A DNA stretch of 64,000 nucleotides from an uncultured Collinsella sp. (GTDB taxonomy: Bacteria; Actinomycetota; Coriobacteriia; Coriobacteriales; Coriobacteriaceae): positions 1 to 64,000 of the forward strand of contig CAJLPX010000007.1 in NCBI GenBank assembly GCA_905208635.1, read 5' to 3'. The position numbers and the translations under genes are program-made. The stretch's first letter is position 1, and the number at the start of each line of letters is the position of its first letter. Positions 35,908-43,906 of the stretch are shown one piece after another. The notes beneath the pieces are model-generated. The model saw nothing but the letters and a program-made list of their open reading frames with translations. It was not told where the DNA came from and made no database searches.

Positions 35908-37084
35908 ACGTCGCCCCCAATTCCCCGATAACAGCATCGGCGCCCGACGTGCGGAAAAGCTCGCGGCGCCCGGCGTCGAACACGACCGCGGCGATGTCGC
36001 ATGCGCCCGCCGCGCGGCGGCGCAACCTGTCCTCGATTGCCGCAGCGAGCGAGGCGCGCACAGCGTCCCCCACGCCGGCGGCCTCGATTACCTCGAGCGC
36101 CGCCGTGGTCGTGACCGACGACATGATCTCGCACACGGTCTTCGCGCCCGCGCCGGCCAAGGCCGCGTGGGCGGCCAGAATCTCCGCGCGGCAGTCGGCG
36201 GTACGCGAATGGGTGTCCATGATGCCACCCGCGACCTTCACCAGCTTGCCGATGTGTCCCACAAGAAGGACATTGGTAAATCCCTCGCGAACGCAGCAAT
36301 CAATCGCATCGCCCACGAAGTTGGAGATGAAGACCACCGGCGCACCGTTTAGGTGGAAATGCCCCGAGATGAACTGTCCGCCGTAGTTGCCGGGCGTGAG
36401 CACGACTCCGCGCCGCCCCATAGCCGCATGCTGCCGGATCTCGAGCTCGATGCTGTCGCGCAAGGCAGCGAGGCTGCGCGGCTCGACGATGCCCGTCGTG
36501 CCCAGGATGGAGATGCCGTCCTCTATCCCCAGGTGCGGGTTGAAGGTCTTTTCGGCAAGGGCAACACCCTCGGGTACCGAAATCGTCACAGCAATATTTC
36601 CAGAAAAGCCGTGCGCGGCGCACACCTCGCGCACCGCCGAAGTGATCATCGCGCGCGGCGTCGCGTTGATGGCGGCCGCCCCCACCGGCTGCTCAAGCCC
36701 GGGCAACGTCACGCGCCCCACGCCCACGCCGCCATCGACGGAAACTTCCGATTCGCGCGCGGGCACGCCCTTGCTGCCCGCAGCGCCCGTGCCCGGCCCC
36801 GCATGTTCCACGAGCGCGTACACGAGCACGCCGTCGGTCACATCGGCATCGTCGCCTGCGTCCTTTCGCACGGCGCACTGGGCGCACCCCTCGCCGATGC
36901 ATACGTCGACCACGTCCGTCTCGACGGGCAGCCCGCCGGGGGTGACGATCGACACGCGGCCCACGGTCTTTCGTGACAAGAGCATCTCGCAGGCCGCCTT
37001 CGCCGCGAGCGCGGCGCAGCTCCCCGTGGTGTAGCCGCAGCGCAGGCGGGTCGCCCCGGTGTATATGTAGTGCTCGAAGGCCAC
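35900..37084 (-). CDS. cbiD: Cobalt-precorrin-5B C1-methyltransferase
   Basis: A 394-residue CbiD protein. LRCGYTTGSCAALAAKAA (~15-32) is the family signature; VTISVPEGVALAEKTFNP, GILGTTGIV-like SILGTTGIVEP and FISNFVGD follow. It methylates C1 in the anaerobic route. A GTG start at 37084, one base after the cbiF stop, is chosen because it gives the standard N-terminus; the longer frame upstream is a shadow of cbiF. Confidence 0.92.
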   Translation of the reverse strand: MAFEHYIYTGATRLRCGYTTGSCAALAAKAACEMLLSRKTVGRVSIVTPGGLPVETDVVDVCIGEGCAQCAVRKDAGDDADVTDGVLVYALVEHAGPGTGAAGSKGVPARESEVSVDGGVGVGRVTLPGLEQPVGAAAINATPRAMITSAVREVCAAHGFSGNIAVTISVPEGVALAEKTFNPHLGIEDGISILGTTGIVEPRSLAALRDSIELEIRQHAAMGRRGVVLTPGNYGGQFISGHFHLNGAPVVFISNFVGDAIDCCVREGFTNVLLVGHIGKLVKVAGGIMDTHSRTADCRAEILAAHAALAGAGAKTVCEIMSSVTTTAALEVIEAAGVGDAVRASLAAAIEDRLRRRAAGACDIAAVVFDAGRRELFRTSGADAVIGELGATYE

Positions 37085-37085
37085 G

Positions 37086-37877
37086 CTAGCTGCTCGCCTT
37101 CCGATACCCCGTGGCAAACGAAGGGTCGTAAAGCTTGCTGCGCTCGTACAACTCCGCTTGCGCGCCGTCGTGCGCAAGCCCGCCGCGAGCTCCGAGCACG
37201 CGGCCCACCACCACGAGCGCCGTGCGGTCGATGCCCTCTCGCGCGCCCGCATCGGCGAGCGTGCCCACTGTGCATCGCACCACGCGCTCCTCAGGCCAGG
37301 TCGCCTTGTACACGAGCGCCGCCGGCTCGTCGGAGCTGCGGCCCGCGGCCAAAAGCTCGGCAGAAAGCTCGGCGAGCATACCCGAGCTCAGGAAGATGAC
37401 CATAGTCGAGCCGCTTTCCGCCATGGTGCGCATGCCCTCGCCCGCAGGCATGGGGGTGCGCCCGGAAAGCCGCGTGATCACGACCGACTGGCTGATTCCC
37501 GGCAGCGTGTATTCCTGGCGAAGCGCCGCCGCGGCACCGCAAAAGCTCGACACGCCGGGCACCACCTCGTAGTCCACGCCGCGCGCGTCGAGCGCGTCCA
37601 TCTGCTCCTGGATGGCGCCGTACAGGCACGGGTCGCCCGTGTGCAGGCGCACCACTTCCTCGCCCCGCGCATCCGCCGCGCACATCACGTCGAGCACTTC
37701 CTCCAAGGTCATGTGCGCGCTGTCGTAGACGACGCAGGATTCCTTGCACTCGGCGAGCAGCTCGGGGTTCACAAGGCTCCCCGCCCAAACGACCACGTCG
37801 GCCGCGCGTAGAAGACGCGCCCCGCGCAGCGTGATAAGGTCGGCGGCGCCCGAACCTGCGCCAACGATATGAATCAT
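37086..37877 (-). CDS. cbiF: Cobalt-precorrin-4 C11-methyltransferase
   Basis: A 263-residue tetrapyrrole methylase with IHIVGAGSGAADLITLRG, VVWAGSLVNPELL, RLHTGDPCLYGAI and VPGVSSFCGAAAAL, the CbiF/CobM pattern. It is the first gene of the leftward operon cbiF-D-L-G-H-ET-A-cobT-U-S-cobUC-cbiB-cobD-cobQ-cobO-cbiC-cbiJ. The ATG at 37877 is chosen with AAGG upstream. No cobalamin riboswitch was found in its leader on the minus strand. Confidence 0.93.
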   Translation of the reverse strand: MIHIVGAGSGAADLITLRGARLLRAADVVVWAGSLVNPELLAECKESCVVYDSAHMTLEEVLDVMCAADARGEEVVRLHTGDPCLYGAIQEQMDALDARGVDYEVVPGVSSFCGAAAALRQEYTLPGISQSVVITRLSGRTPMPAGEGMRTMAESGSTMVIFLSSGMLAELSAELLAAGRSSDEPAALVYKATWPEERVVRCTVGTLADAGAREGIDRTALVVVGRVLGARGGLAHDGAQAELYERSKLYDPSFATGYRKASS

Positions 37878-38008
37878 CCGAGCCTTCCCTTCCCGTTTCT
37901 CATCGCAACCGTTTACGCCGCCATTCGCGCAGCGGGCAAAACACGGCGCCTGCGGCAGCAATCGGCGCAAATACGCAGGCAGGAGGCGCAATGCCGCCCG
38001 CGCTGGCT

Positions 38009-38037
38009 TTGACACGTTCACAAGTGCCCACTATCAT
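38009..38037 (+). promoter_or_regulatory. Strong promoter for the riboswitch-cbiK transport operon
   Basis: A perfect -35 TTGACA (38009-38014), a 17-bp spacer and TATCAT (38032-38037). Transcription would start near 38045, ~90 nt before the riboswitch core. It lies in the 458-bp divergent gap between cbiF and cbiK; no equally good promoter for cbiF was found there. Confidence 0.8.
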
Positions 38038-38089
38038 AGTAAAAGTTTCGGCAACGAGCATATGACAATCGGATAAAAGGAAATGACCG

Positions 38090-38215
38090 GCGCGGCGCCT
38101 GCACAGCCCGCGCTGGCTTGCGGAGGGAACCAGGTGGGAATCCTGGGCAAGGGACATTACTGTATAGGACGCGCGGGCGAACCGCCTCGCGCCCCAAGCC
38201 AGACTGCTTCGCCTT
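38090..38215 (+). promoter_or_regulatory. Cobalamin riboswitch
   Basis: The conserved cobalamin aptamer blocks appear in order: GGGAACCAGGTGGGAATCC (~38125-38143), GGGCAAGGGACATTACTGTA, a variable stem, and the B12 box AAGCCAGACTGC (38196-38207). It precedes cbiK, so adenosyl- or other cobalamin should repress the exported chelatase and transporter. Borders are approximate. The segment GCCCGCGCTGGCTT in its 5' part is an exact repeat of 37996-38009. Confidence 0.9.
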
Positions 38216-38220
38216 TTCCT

Positions 38221-38276
38221 CACGGCATCGCCGTGGCGTTAGCTCCTTGTGAACCCCGAGGGGTGCGCTTTTCTTT
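38221..38276 (+). promoter_or_regulatory. Candidate riboswitch expression platform
   Basis: Two small hairpins follow the aptamer: CACGGC-ATC-GCCGTG (38221-38235) and ACCC-CGAG-GGGT core (38253-38264) followed by GCGCTTTTCTTTC. The second resembles a terminator. About 60 nt remain before the ATG of cbiK. Confidence 0.45.
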
Positions 38277-38335
38277 CGCTTGTGCCGACAAGCAACTGTC
38301 GCCGGGGGACCGGCAAACCGAGGAAAGGAAAAACC

Positions 38336-39262
38336 ATGTCCGACCAGATGTCACGCCGCGGCTTCATGGGCGCCGCAGCAACCGGAGCCGTCGCGCTCGC
38401 CGGAGTCGCGCTCGCGGGCTGCTCCAACACCTCCGCGAGTTCCGAGAAATCTAGTGAAAAGGAGAAGGCCGCGAAGCCGGTCATCCTCGTCACGAGCTTC
38501 GGCACGAGCTACAACGACTCGCGCCACATCACCATCGGCGCCATCGAAGACGCTATCCGCGAGAAGTACTGGCAGGACTACGACATCCGCCGCGCCTTCA
38601 CCGCGCAGATCATCATCGACAAGCTGAAGAAGCGCGACGGCATCACGATCGACAACATGACCGAGGCGCTTGACCGCTGCGTGGAAGACGGCGTGAAGGA
38701 AATCGTCGTGCAGCCGACGCATCTCATGGCTGGCCTGGAATACGCCGACGTGAAAGACGAGCTCGACAAGTACGCCGACAAGTTCGACAAGATCTCGCTC
38801 GGCGACCCGCTGCTCACCTCCGACGACGACTACAAAAAGGTGGCCGCAGCCATTAAGGAGAACATGGCGTCCTTCGACGACGGCGAGACGGCGCTGTGCC
38901 TCATGGGCCACGGCACCGAAGCCGATTCCAACGCCGACTATGCCAAGATGCAGGAAGTGTTCAAGAACGAGGGTTTGACGCAGTTCTTCGTCGGCACCGT
39001 CGAGGCTGAACCGACCTGCGAGGATGTTATCGCCGCCGCGAGCGCCGCAGGCTACAAGAAGGCCGTGCTCGCGCCGTTCATGGTGGTCGCGGGCGACCAC
39101 GCGAACAACGACATGGCAGACGAGACCGACCCCGACAGCTGGGCTGCGAAGTTCGTGGCCGCCGGCTTCGAAGTGACGTGCCTGCTCCAGGGTCTGGGAC
39201 AGAACGTCGCGGTCGACGACATCTACGTCTCGCACGTGGACGACGCCATCGCCAAGCTGTAA
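38336..39262 (+). CDS. cbiK: Exported sirohydrochlorin cobaltochelatase (Tat lipoprotein)
   Basis: A 308-residue CbiK. It inserts Co(II) into sirohydrochlorin at the start of the anaerobic cobalamin route. Catalytic-site residues of the family are retained: Glu in MAGLEYADV (~135), His192 in LMGHGTEA and His255 in VVAGDHAN. Unlike cytoplasmic CbiK, it starts with a twin-arginine motif SRRGFMGAA (6-14) and a lipobox LAGCS with Cys29, then a Ser/Lys linker, so it should be exported folded and anchored outside the membrane. A periplasmic CbiK beside an ABC transporter is known in Desulfovibrio vulgaris. GAGGAAAGG precedes the ATG. No second, cytoplasmic chelatase is in the window. Confidence 0.92.
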   Translation: MSDQMSRRGFMGAAATGAVALAGVALAGCSNTSASSEKSSEKEKAAKPVILVTSFGTSYNDSRHITIGAIEDAIREKYWQDYDIRRAFTAQIIIDKLKKRDGITIDNMTEALDRCVEDGVKEIVVQPTHLMAGLEYADVKDELDKYADKFDKISLGDPLLTSDDDYKKVAAAIKENMASFDDGETALCLMGHGTEADSNADYAKMQEVFKNEGLTQFFVGTVEAEPTCEDVIAAASAAGYKKAVLAPFMVVAGDHANNDMADETDPDSWAAKFVAAGFEVTCLLQGLGQNVAVDDIYVSHVDDAIAKL

Positions 39263-39271
39263 ACTCGCCGC

Positions 39272-39343
39272 GCACGGGGGCGCCGGTCGCGTCCCCGTGC
39301 AACGGGCATGCGCCTTTCCCCGACTGACGACGCATGCCCGTTG
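39272..39343 (+). terminator. Two tandem strong hairpins after cbiK
   Basis: GCACGGGG / CCCCGTGC (39272-39279 / 39293-39300) and a 13-bp perfect stem starting CAACGGGCATGCG (39300-39312 / 39331-39343). Neither has a T-run. They may attenuate or process the mRNA between cbiK and the transport genes. Confidence 0.5.
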
Positions 39344-39408
39344 CATTCGCATCCCGACCGCCCACCGCACGGCACGGGCGGTCGAAGCGATTGAAAGGAA
39401 CCCCCTCC

Positions 39409-39942
39409 ATGTTGAAGAAAACCCTCGTCTTCGCCCTGTCGGCGGCGCTTTGCGCATTCTCGCTCGCCGGCTGCGCCGGAAATTCAATCGACAGCGCAAA
39501 GGCAAGCGATGCCGATTCCCAGGAAAAGACCGAACAGGCGGCCGATGCGCCCGCGGGCGCAAGCGCTGCCCCCATCACCGCCGACAAGGTGGCCGACGGC
39601 ACCTATCCAATCACCGTAGATTCCAGCTCGAACATGTTCAGGATCGTGGACGCCCAGCTCATCGTGGAAAACGGCTCCATGCACTGCGTGATGACGCTTT
39701 CCGGCACGGGCTACGGCAAGCTCTTCATGGGCACGGGCGACGAGGCTGCCGCCGCGAGCGAGGCCGACTTCATCCCCTATGTGGAAAACGCGGAAGGCAA
39801 GTACACCTACGACGTGCCCGTTGATGCGCTCGACGAGGACACCGCCTGTGCCGCGTGGAGTATTAGAAAAGAGCAGTGGTACGACCGCACACTTGTGTTC
39901 GAATCCGCCGGCGTCGATCTGCGCGCCGACGCACTGAAGTAA
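39409..39942 (+). CDS. Lipoprotein with a beta-domain also found in the neighbouring binding protein
   Basis: A 177-residue lipoprotein: signal LVFALSAALCAFSLAGC with Cys at ~23, an acidic/Ala-rich linker, then one globular domain (~55-175). The segment IVENGSMHCVMTLSGTGYGKLFMG is similar in pattern to KDGDTYTATITWSSSNYDKMTV in the next protein, suggesting a shared beta-sandwich, perhaps NEAT-like, ligand-binding fold (inference). It lies between exported CbiK and the ABC transporter, so a role in handling heme, siroheme precursors or corrinoids outside the membrane is likely. AAAGGA lies 9 nt before the ATG. No precise function is claimed. Confidence 0.72.
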   Translation: MLKKTLVFALSAALCAFSLAGCAGNSIDSAKASDADSQEKTEQAADAPAGASAAPITADKVADGTYPITVDSSSNMFRIVDAQLIVENGSMHCVMTLSGTGYGKLFMGTGDEAAAASEADFIPYVENAEGKYTYDVPVDALDEDTACAAWSIRKEQWYDRTLVFESAGVDLRADALK

Positions 39943-39946
39943 CGCC

Positions 39947-41518
39947 ATGCGGTCGATTCTTCCCAAGGGGGAAAACAGGAAGCTCCACAGCATCGCGGCG
40001 CGCGCGATCGCCTGCGTTCTCGTCGCCCTGCTCGCGCTTCCCTTCGCGGGGTGCAGTGCGAGCCCGAACGCGACCGGTGGCACGGCGGGCTCTCAGGAAT
40101 ACACGGTGAGCGTCTCGCTTTCCGGCGGGTCAGGGCGCGCAAGCATCGCCTCACCCACCACAATTGTGAAGGATGGCGACACCTACACCGCGACCATCAC
40201 CTGGTCGAGTTCGAACTACGACAAGATGACCGTCGACGGCGTGGACTACGCGCCCGTAAACGACGGCGGCAACTCCACGTTCGAGATACCCGTCACGCTC
40301 GACGAGGACATCGCCGTGTCGGCCGAGACCGTCGCCATGTCGACGCCGCACACCATCGACTACACGCTCCACTTCGACTCATCCACCATGAAGGAGAAAT
40401 CGGGCGACGATGCAAGCGGCGGCTCCCCTGCGGGAACGGCTTCAAGCGTCGCGGCCGACTTCCACAACGCCGATTTGGGCTGCGGCTGGGAGCCGACGGG
40501 AGCGCTTCAGCTTGAATACGCCGAGCACTTCACTGTCGACGAGTTCGAAGGCGGCCTGCGGCTTATCTGCGTTTCGAACGGGGAGCGCTTCCTCGTGGTG
40601 CCGCAAGATGCGAAGGTACCTGATGGGTTAAGCTCCGACATCGCGGTCATAAGGCGCCCCGCCGACAAGGTGTACCTCGTGTCGTCGGCGACGATGTGCC
40701 TGGTCGACGCGCTCGATGCGAACGACAATATCTTAATGTCGGGCACGAAAGCCGACGATTGCTCGGTCGCGGGCTTCAAAAGCGCGCTCGGAAGTGGGGC
40801 GATCGCCTACGGCGGCAAGTACAGCGCGCCCGACTACGAGCGAATATCGGCCTCGGGCTGCACGCTCGCCATCGAGAACACCATGATCAACCACACGCCC
40901 GATGTGAAGGAAAAGCTGCAGAAGCTCGGGCTCGTCGTGCTCACCGAACAGTCGTCGAGCGAGCCCAAAGCACTCGGGCGCGTCGAGTGGATTAAGCTTT
41001 TCGGCGTCCTGTTCGACAAGGAAGACGAGGCCACGCACCTGTTCAACGAGCAGAAGGCCCGCGTCGAGCAAACGTCGGGGCTCGCGTCGTCAGGTAAAAC
41101 CGTGGCGTATTTCTACATTAACTCGAACGGGGCCGCCGTCACGCGGCGGGCGGGCGACTACGTGGCGCAGATGATCGAGCTTGCAGGCGGCAGCTACGCG
41201 CTCGATGACGCGCAGACGGCGTCGACGTCAGGTTCGTCAGTAACGCTCGAAATGGAGCGCTTCTACGCGACAGCGAAGGATGCCGACATCATCGTCTACA
41301 ACGGCACCATCGACGAATCGGTTGCCACCTTGAACGACTTCGTAGGCAAAAACGCGCTATTGTCGCAGTTCAAAGCCGTGAAGAACGGCAACGTCTGGGT
41401 CACAAGCGCCGACATGTACCAGCAGATGACTTCTACCGCCGACATTATCGACGAGCTGCACGGGGCGTTCACCGGCGATGACACGAGCGACTTCCATTAT
41501 CTGAGGAAGCTCGGCTAG
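39947..41518 (+). CDS. ABC transporter substrate-binding lipoprotein (class III, BtuF/FecB-like) with N-terminal beta-domain
   Basis: A 523-residue lipoprotein: signal with lipobox LPFAGCS (Cys ~37), a beta-domain (~50-140) like that in the preceding lipoprotein, and a two-lobed class III periplasmic-binding domain (~175-520) with KTVAYFYINSNGAAVTRRAG and NVWVTSADMYQQ-like segments seen in siderophore, heme and B12 binding proteins. It should deliver a metal chelate to the following permease. The start is 4 bp after the previous stop with a weak ribosome-binding site, so translation is probably coupled. Cobalamin, cobinamide or another tetrapyrrole is the likely ligand given the riboswitch; this is inference. 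Confidence 0.82.
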   Translation: MRSILPKGENRKLHSIAARAIACVLVALLALPFAGCSASPNATGGTAGSQEYTVSVSLSGGSGRASIASPTTIVKDGDTYTATITWSSSNYDKMTVDGVDYAPVNDGGNSTFEIPVTLDEDIAVSAETVAMSTPHTIDYTLHFDSSTMKEKSGDDASGGSPAGTASSVAADFHNADLGCGWEPTGALQLEYAEHFTVDEFEGGLRLICVSNGERFLVVPQDAKVPDGLSSDIAVIRRPADKVYLVSSATMCLVDALDANDNILMSGTKADDCSVAGFKSALGSGAIAYGGKYSAPDYERISASGCTLAIENTMINHTPDVKEKLQKLGLVVLTEQSSSEPKALGRVEWIKLFGVLFDKEDEATHLFNEQKARVEQTSGLASSGKTVAYFYINSNGAAVTRRAGDYVAQMIELAGGSYALDDAQTASTSGSSVTLEMERFYATAKDADIIVYNGTIDESVATLNDFVGKNALLSQFKAVKNGNVWVTSADMYQQMTSTADIIDELHGAFTGDDTSDFHYLRKLG

Positions 41519-41522
41519 CACC

Positions 41523-42563
41523 ATGAGAAGCCGACTTTCCATGGCATACGACGAATCGGGGCGCGCCGCGCGGTGTCGCGTCGTGACGGCGCTGCTCGCT
41601 GTTGCCCTCATCGTGCTCATCGGGACCAACCTGTGCATCGGGAGCGTGCTCGTGCCCGCAGACCACATCCCCGGCATCCTTTCGGGCGGCGCGGCCAATT
41701 CCATGGAAAGCCAGGTCATCTGGGAGATTCGACTGCCGCGCGTACTTTCAGCCGTGCTTCTCGGCGGGGCACTTTCGCTCTCCGGGTTCCTGCTGCAGAC
41801 GTTTTTCAACAACCCCATCGCCGACCCGTTCATCTTGGGCGTCTCCTCGGGCGCAAAGTTCGTCGTCGCGCTTACGATGATCGTACTTCTGGGCGCAAAC
41901 CAGGCCATGTCCTCGCCGGCCATGGTGGCCGCAGCGTTTCTGGGCTCGCTTATCACCATCGGTTTCGTGCTCCTCATTGCACGGCGCATAAGTTCCATGG
42001 CCATGCTCATCGTGGCGGGCGTCATGGTGGGATACATCTGCTCGGCGGCGACGAACTTCCTCATCGCCTTCGCCGACGACCAGTCCATCGTGAACCTGCA
42101 CAACTGGTCTTTGGGTAGCTTCTCGGGTTCGAGCTGGGACGACGTCGCGGTCATCACGGTCGTGGTGATCACCGTAAGCGCATGCGTATTCGCGATATCG
42201 AAGCCCCTTTCCGCCTTCCAGCTGGGAGAAGCCTACGCGAAAAGCGTCGGCGTGAACGTCGCACGCTTCCGCGTGGCGCTCGTCCTTCTAGCGAGCATGC
42301 TCTCCGCCTGCGTGACCGCGTTCGCTGGTCCGGTGTCGTTCGTAGGCATTGCGGTTCCGCATCTCGTGAAGTCGGTGCTAAAGTCGTCGAAGCCCATCCG
42401 CGTGATTCCTGCGTGCTTCTTGGGAGGCGCCATCTTCTGCGCGGGCTGCGATTTGATCGCGCGCACACTGTTCTCTCCTGTCGAACTTTCCATCAGCGCT
42501 GTCACCGCCATCTTCGGCGCGCCGGTGGTTATCGCGCTCATGTTGAAGAAGCGGGTGAGGTAG
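41523..42563 (+). CDS. FecCD/BtuC-family ABC transporter permease
   Basis: A 346-residue polytopic membrane protein. IRLPRVLSAVLLGGALSLSGFLLQ and NPIADPFILGVSSGAKF are the family hallmarks (LPR...GA.L..sG...Q; NPLA.P.ilGv..GA); GPVSFVGIAVPHLVK is near the C-terminus. Nine to ten hydrophobic segments are visible. It forms the channel for the chelate bound by the preceding lipoprotein. It starts 4 bp after that gene and abuts the ATPase gene (TAGATG). Confidence 0.92.
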   Translation: MRSRLSMAYDESGRAARCRVVTALLAVALIVLIGTNLCIGSVLVPADHIPGILSGGAANSMESQVIWEIRLPRVLSAVLLGGALSLSGFLLQTFFNNPIADPFILGVSSGAKFVVALTMIVLLGANQAMSSPAMVAAAFLGSLITIGFVLLIARRISSMAMLIVAGVMVGYICSAATNFLIAFADDQSIVNLHNWSLGSFSGSSWDDVAVITVVVITVSACVFAISKPLSAFQLGEAYAKSVGVNVARFRVALVLLASMLSACVTAFAGPVSFVGIAVPHLVKSVLKSSKPIRVIPACFLGGAIFCAGCDLIARTLFSPVELSISAVTAIFGAPVVIALMLKKRVR

Positions 42564-43880
42564 ATGGGAGAATTCGCGCCGCGGCCCAAAACGCTCGGAG
42601 GGGACATTCCATGCTTAGACAGTCCTGAGCTCGCACGAAAGCGCCAGAAGGCACTTTCGGCTCGTGCGGAACTGCGCGAGGAACGCCTCCTCCGAGCGGA
42701 GCCGAACCTCGAAACTCCGGTCGAAACGCAGGCTGACGGAGCGCCGCTTTTCCGCATAAGCGACCTGTCGGCGGGCTACGACAAGAAGGTCGTAGTCGAA
42801 GGCGTCGATCTGGAGGTTCGCCCGGGCGATGTCGTGGCGCTCATCGGGCCGAACGGCTCGGGCAAGTCGACCATCTTGAAAACCATCACACGCCATCTGG
42901 CACCGCTTGCCGGCGCGGTCGAGCTCGACGGGCGGGAGATTTCCCGATGGAAGACGGCGGAGTTCGCAAGGAACCTTGCCGTTATGCTGACAGATCGCCC
43001 CCGGACCGAGCTCCTCACCTGCCGCGATATCGTAGAGGCGGGAAGACATCCCTACACCGGGCGAATGGGCGCACTCTCGCCTAACGACCATAGTCGGGTC
43101 GACGAGGCCATGAAAACCGCACATATGGAAGAGCTCGCCGAGTGCGACTTCATGCAGATAAGCGACGGGCAACGCCAGCGCGTCATGCTCGCACGCGCCA
43201 TCGCACAGGATCCGCGTGTGCTCGTGCTCGACGAGCCCACGTCGTATCTCGATATCCGCTACCAGATTGACCTGCTGCGAATACTTCGCCACCTTGCGAA
43301 ATCGCGGAATGTGGCTGTCATCATGTCCATCCACGAACTCGAGCTCGCGCAGAAAAGCGCCGACAAGGTGATTTGCGTGAAGGACGGCCGGGTCTTCCGC
43401 GCCGGCGCACCCGAGGACATATTCACGCGCGAGACGATTGGCGAGCTCTACGGCCTTCAACATGGCACCTTCAACGAGCGCTTCGGCAGCGTGGAAATTG
43501 GACGCCCGCACGGCGATGCGCGCACGTTCGTCATCGCCGGCGCAGGTACGGGGTCGGCTGTGTTTCGCCAGCTCATCCGGCAGGGCAAGGCGTTCTACGC
43601 GGGCGTTCTGCACGAAGGGGACATCGACTGCGAGCTTGCGCGCGACCTAGCGGCGGAATGCGTGGCCGAGCGCGCCTTCGAGCCGATCGGGGATAAAACC
43701 ATAGCCCGCGCCAAAGAGCTCCTCGTCCACTGCGCGCGTCTTATCGTGTGCCCCGCCGCCTTCGGCACCATAAACGCCCGCAACGTAGAGCTCGTCGAGT
43801 TCGCACGATCGCATGGTATCGAGGTCATGCAAGCGTGCGAAGGCGCATCGGAGGATTCCCAATTGGAGTGGGAAGGATAA
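42564..43880 (+). CDS. FecE/BtuD-type ABC transporter ATPase with extra C-terminal domain
   Basis: A 438-residue protein. After a ~65-residue N-terminal extension comes an ABC ATPase: Walker A IGPNGSGKST (~94-103), signature ISDGQRQRVMLARA (SDGQ in place of SGGQ, a variant known in this family), Walker B VLVLDEPTSYLD and the H-loop MSIHEL. From ~312 a further ~125-residue domain starts TFVIAGAGTGSAVFRQL and contains ECVAERAFEPIGD; I do not recognise it. FecE-like ATPases normally end at ~260 residues. It powers the FecCD permease and is the last intact gene of the island. Confidence 0.9.
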   Translation: MGEFAPRPKTLGGDIPCLDSPELARKRQKALSARAELREERLLRAEPNLETPVETQADGAPLFRISDLSAGYDKKVVVEGVDLEVRPGDVVALIGPNGSGKSTILKTITRHLAPLAGAVELDGREISRWKTAEFARNLAVMLTDRPRTELLTCRDIVEAGRHPYTGRMGALSPNDHSRVDEAMKTAHMEELAECDFMQISDGQRQRVMLARAIAQDPRVLVLDEPTSYLDIRYQIDLLRILRHLAKSRNVAVIMSIHELELAQKSADKVICVKDGRVFRAGAPEDIFTRETIGELYGLQHGTFNERFGSVEIGRPHGDARTFVIAGAGTGSAVFRQLIRQGKAFYAGVLHEGDIDCELARDLAAECVAERAFEPIGDKTIARAKELLVHCARLIVCPAAFGTINARNVELVEFARSHGIEVMQACEGASEDSQLEWEG

Positions 43881-43906
43881 ACTGGACTTTCTTTTAAGGA
43901 TCCTCA

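Noticed and set aside
37878..38080. Possible second cobalamin riboswitch on the minus strand upstream of cbiF
   Set aside because: AAGCCAGCG appears, but no GGTGnnAATCC block or ACTGTA block is found in order, so the similarity is the 14-bp direct repeat only.
38351..39562. 403-codon minus-strand frame opposite cbiK
   Set aside because: Antisense shadow; cbiK has signal, lipobox and catalytic residues on the plus strand.
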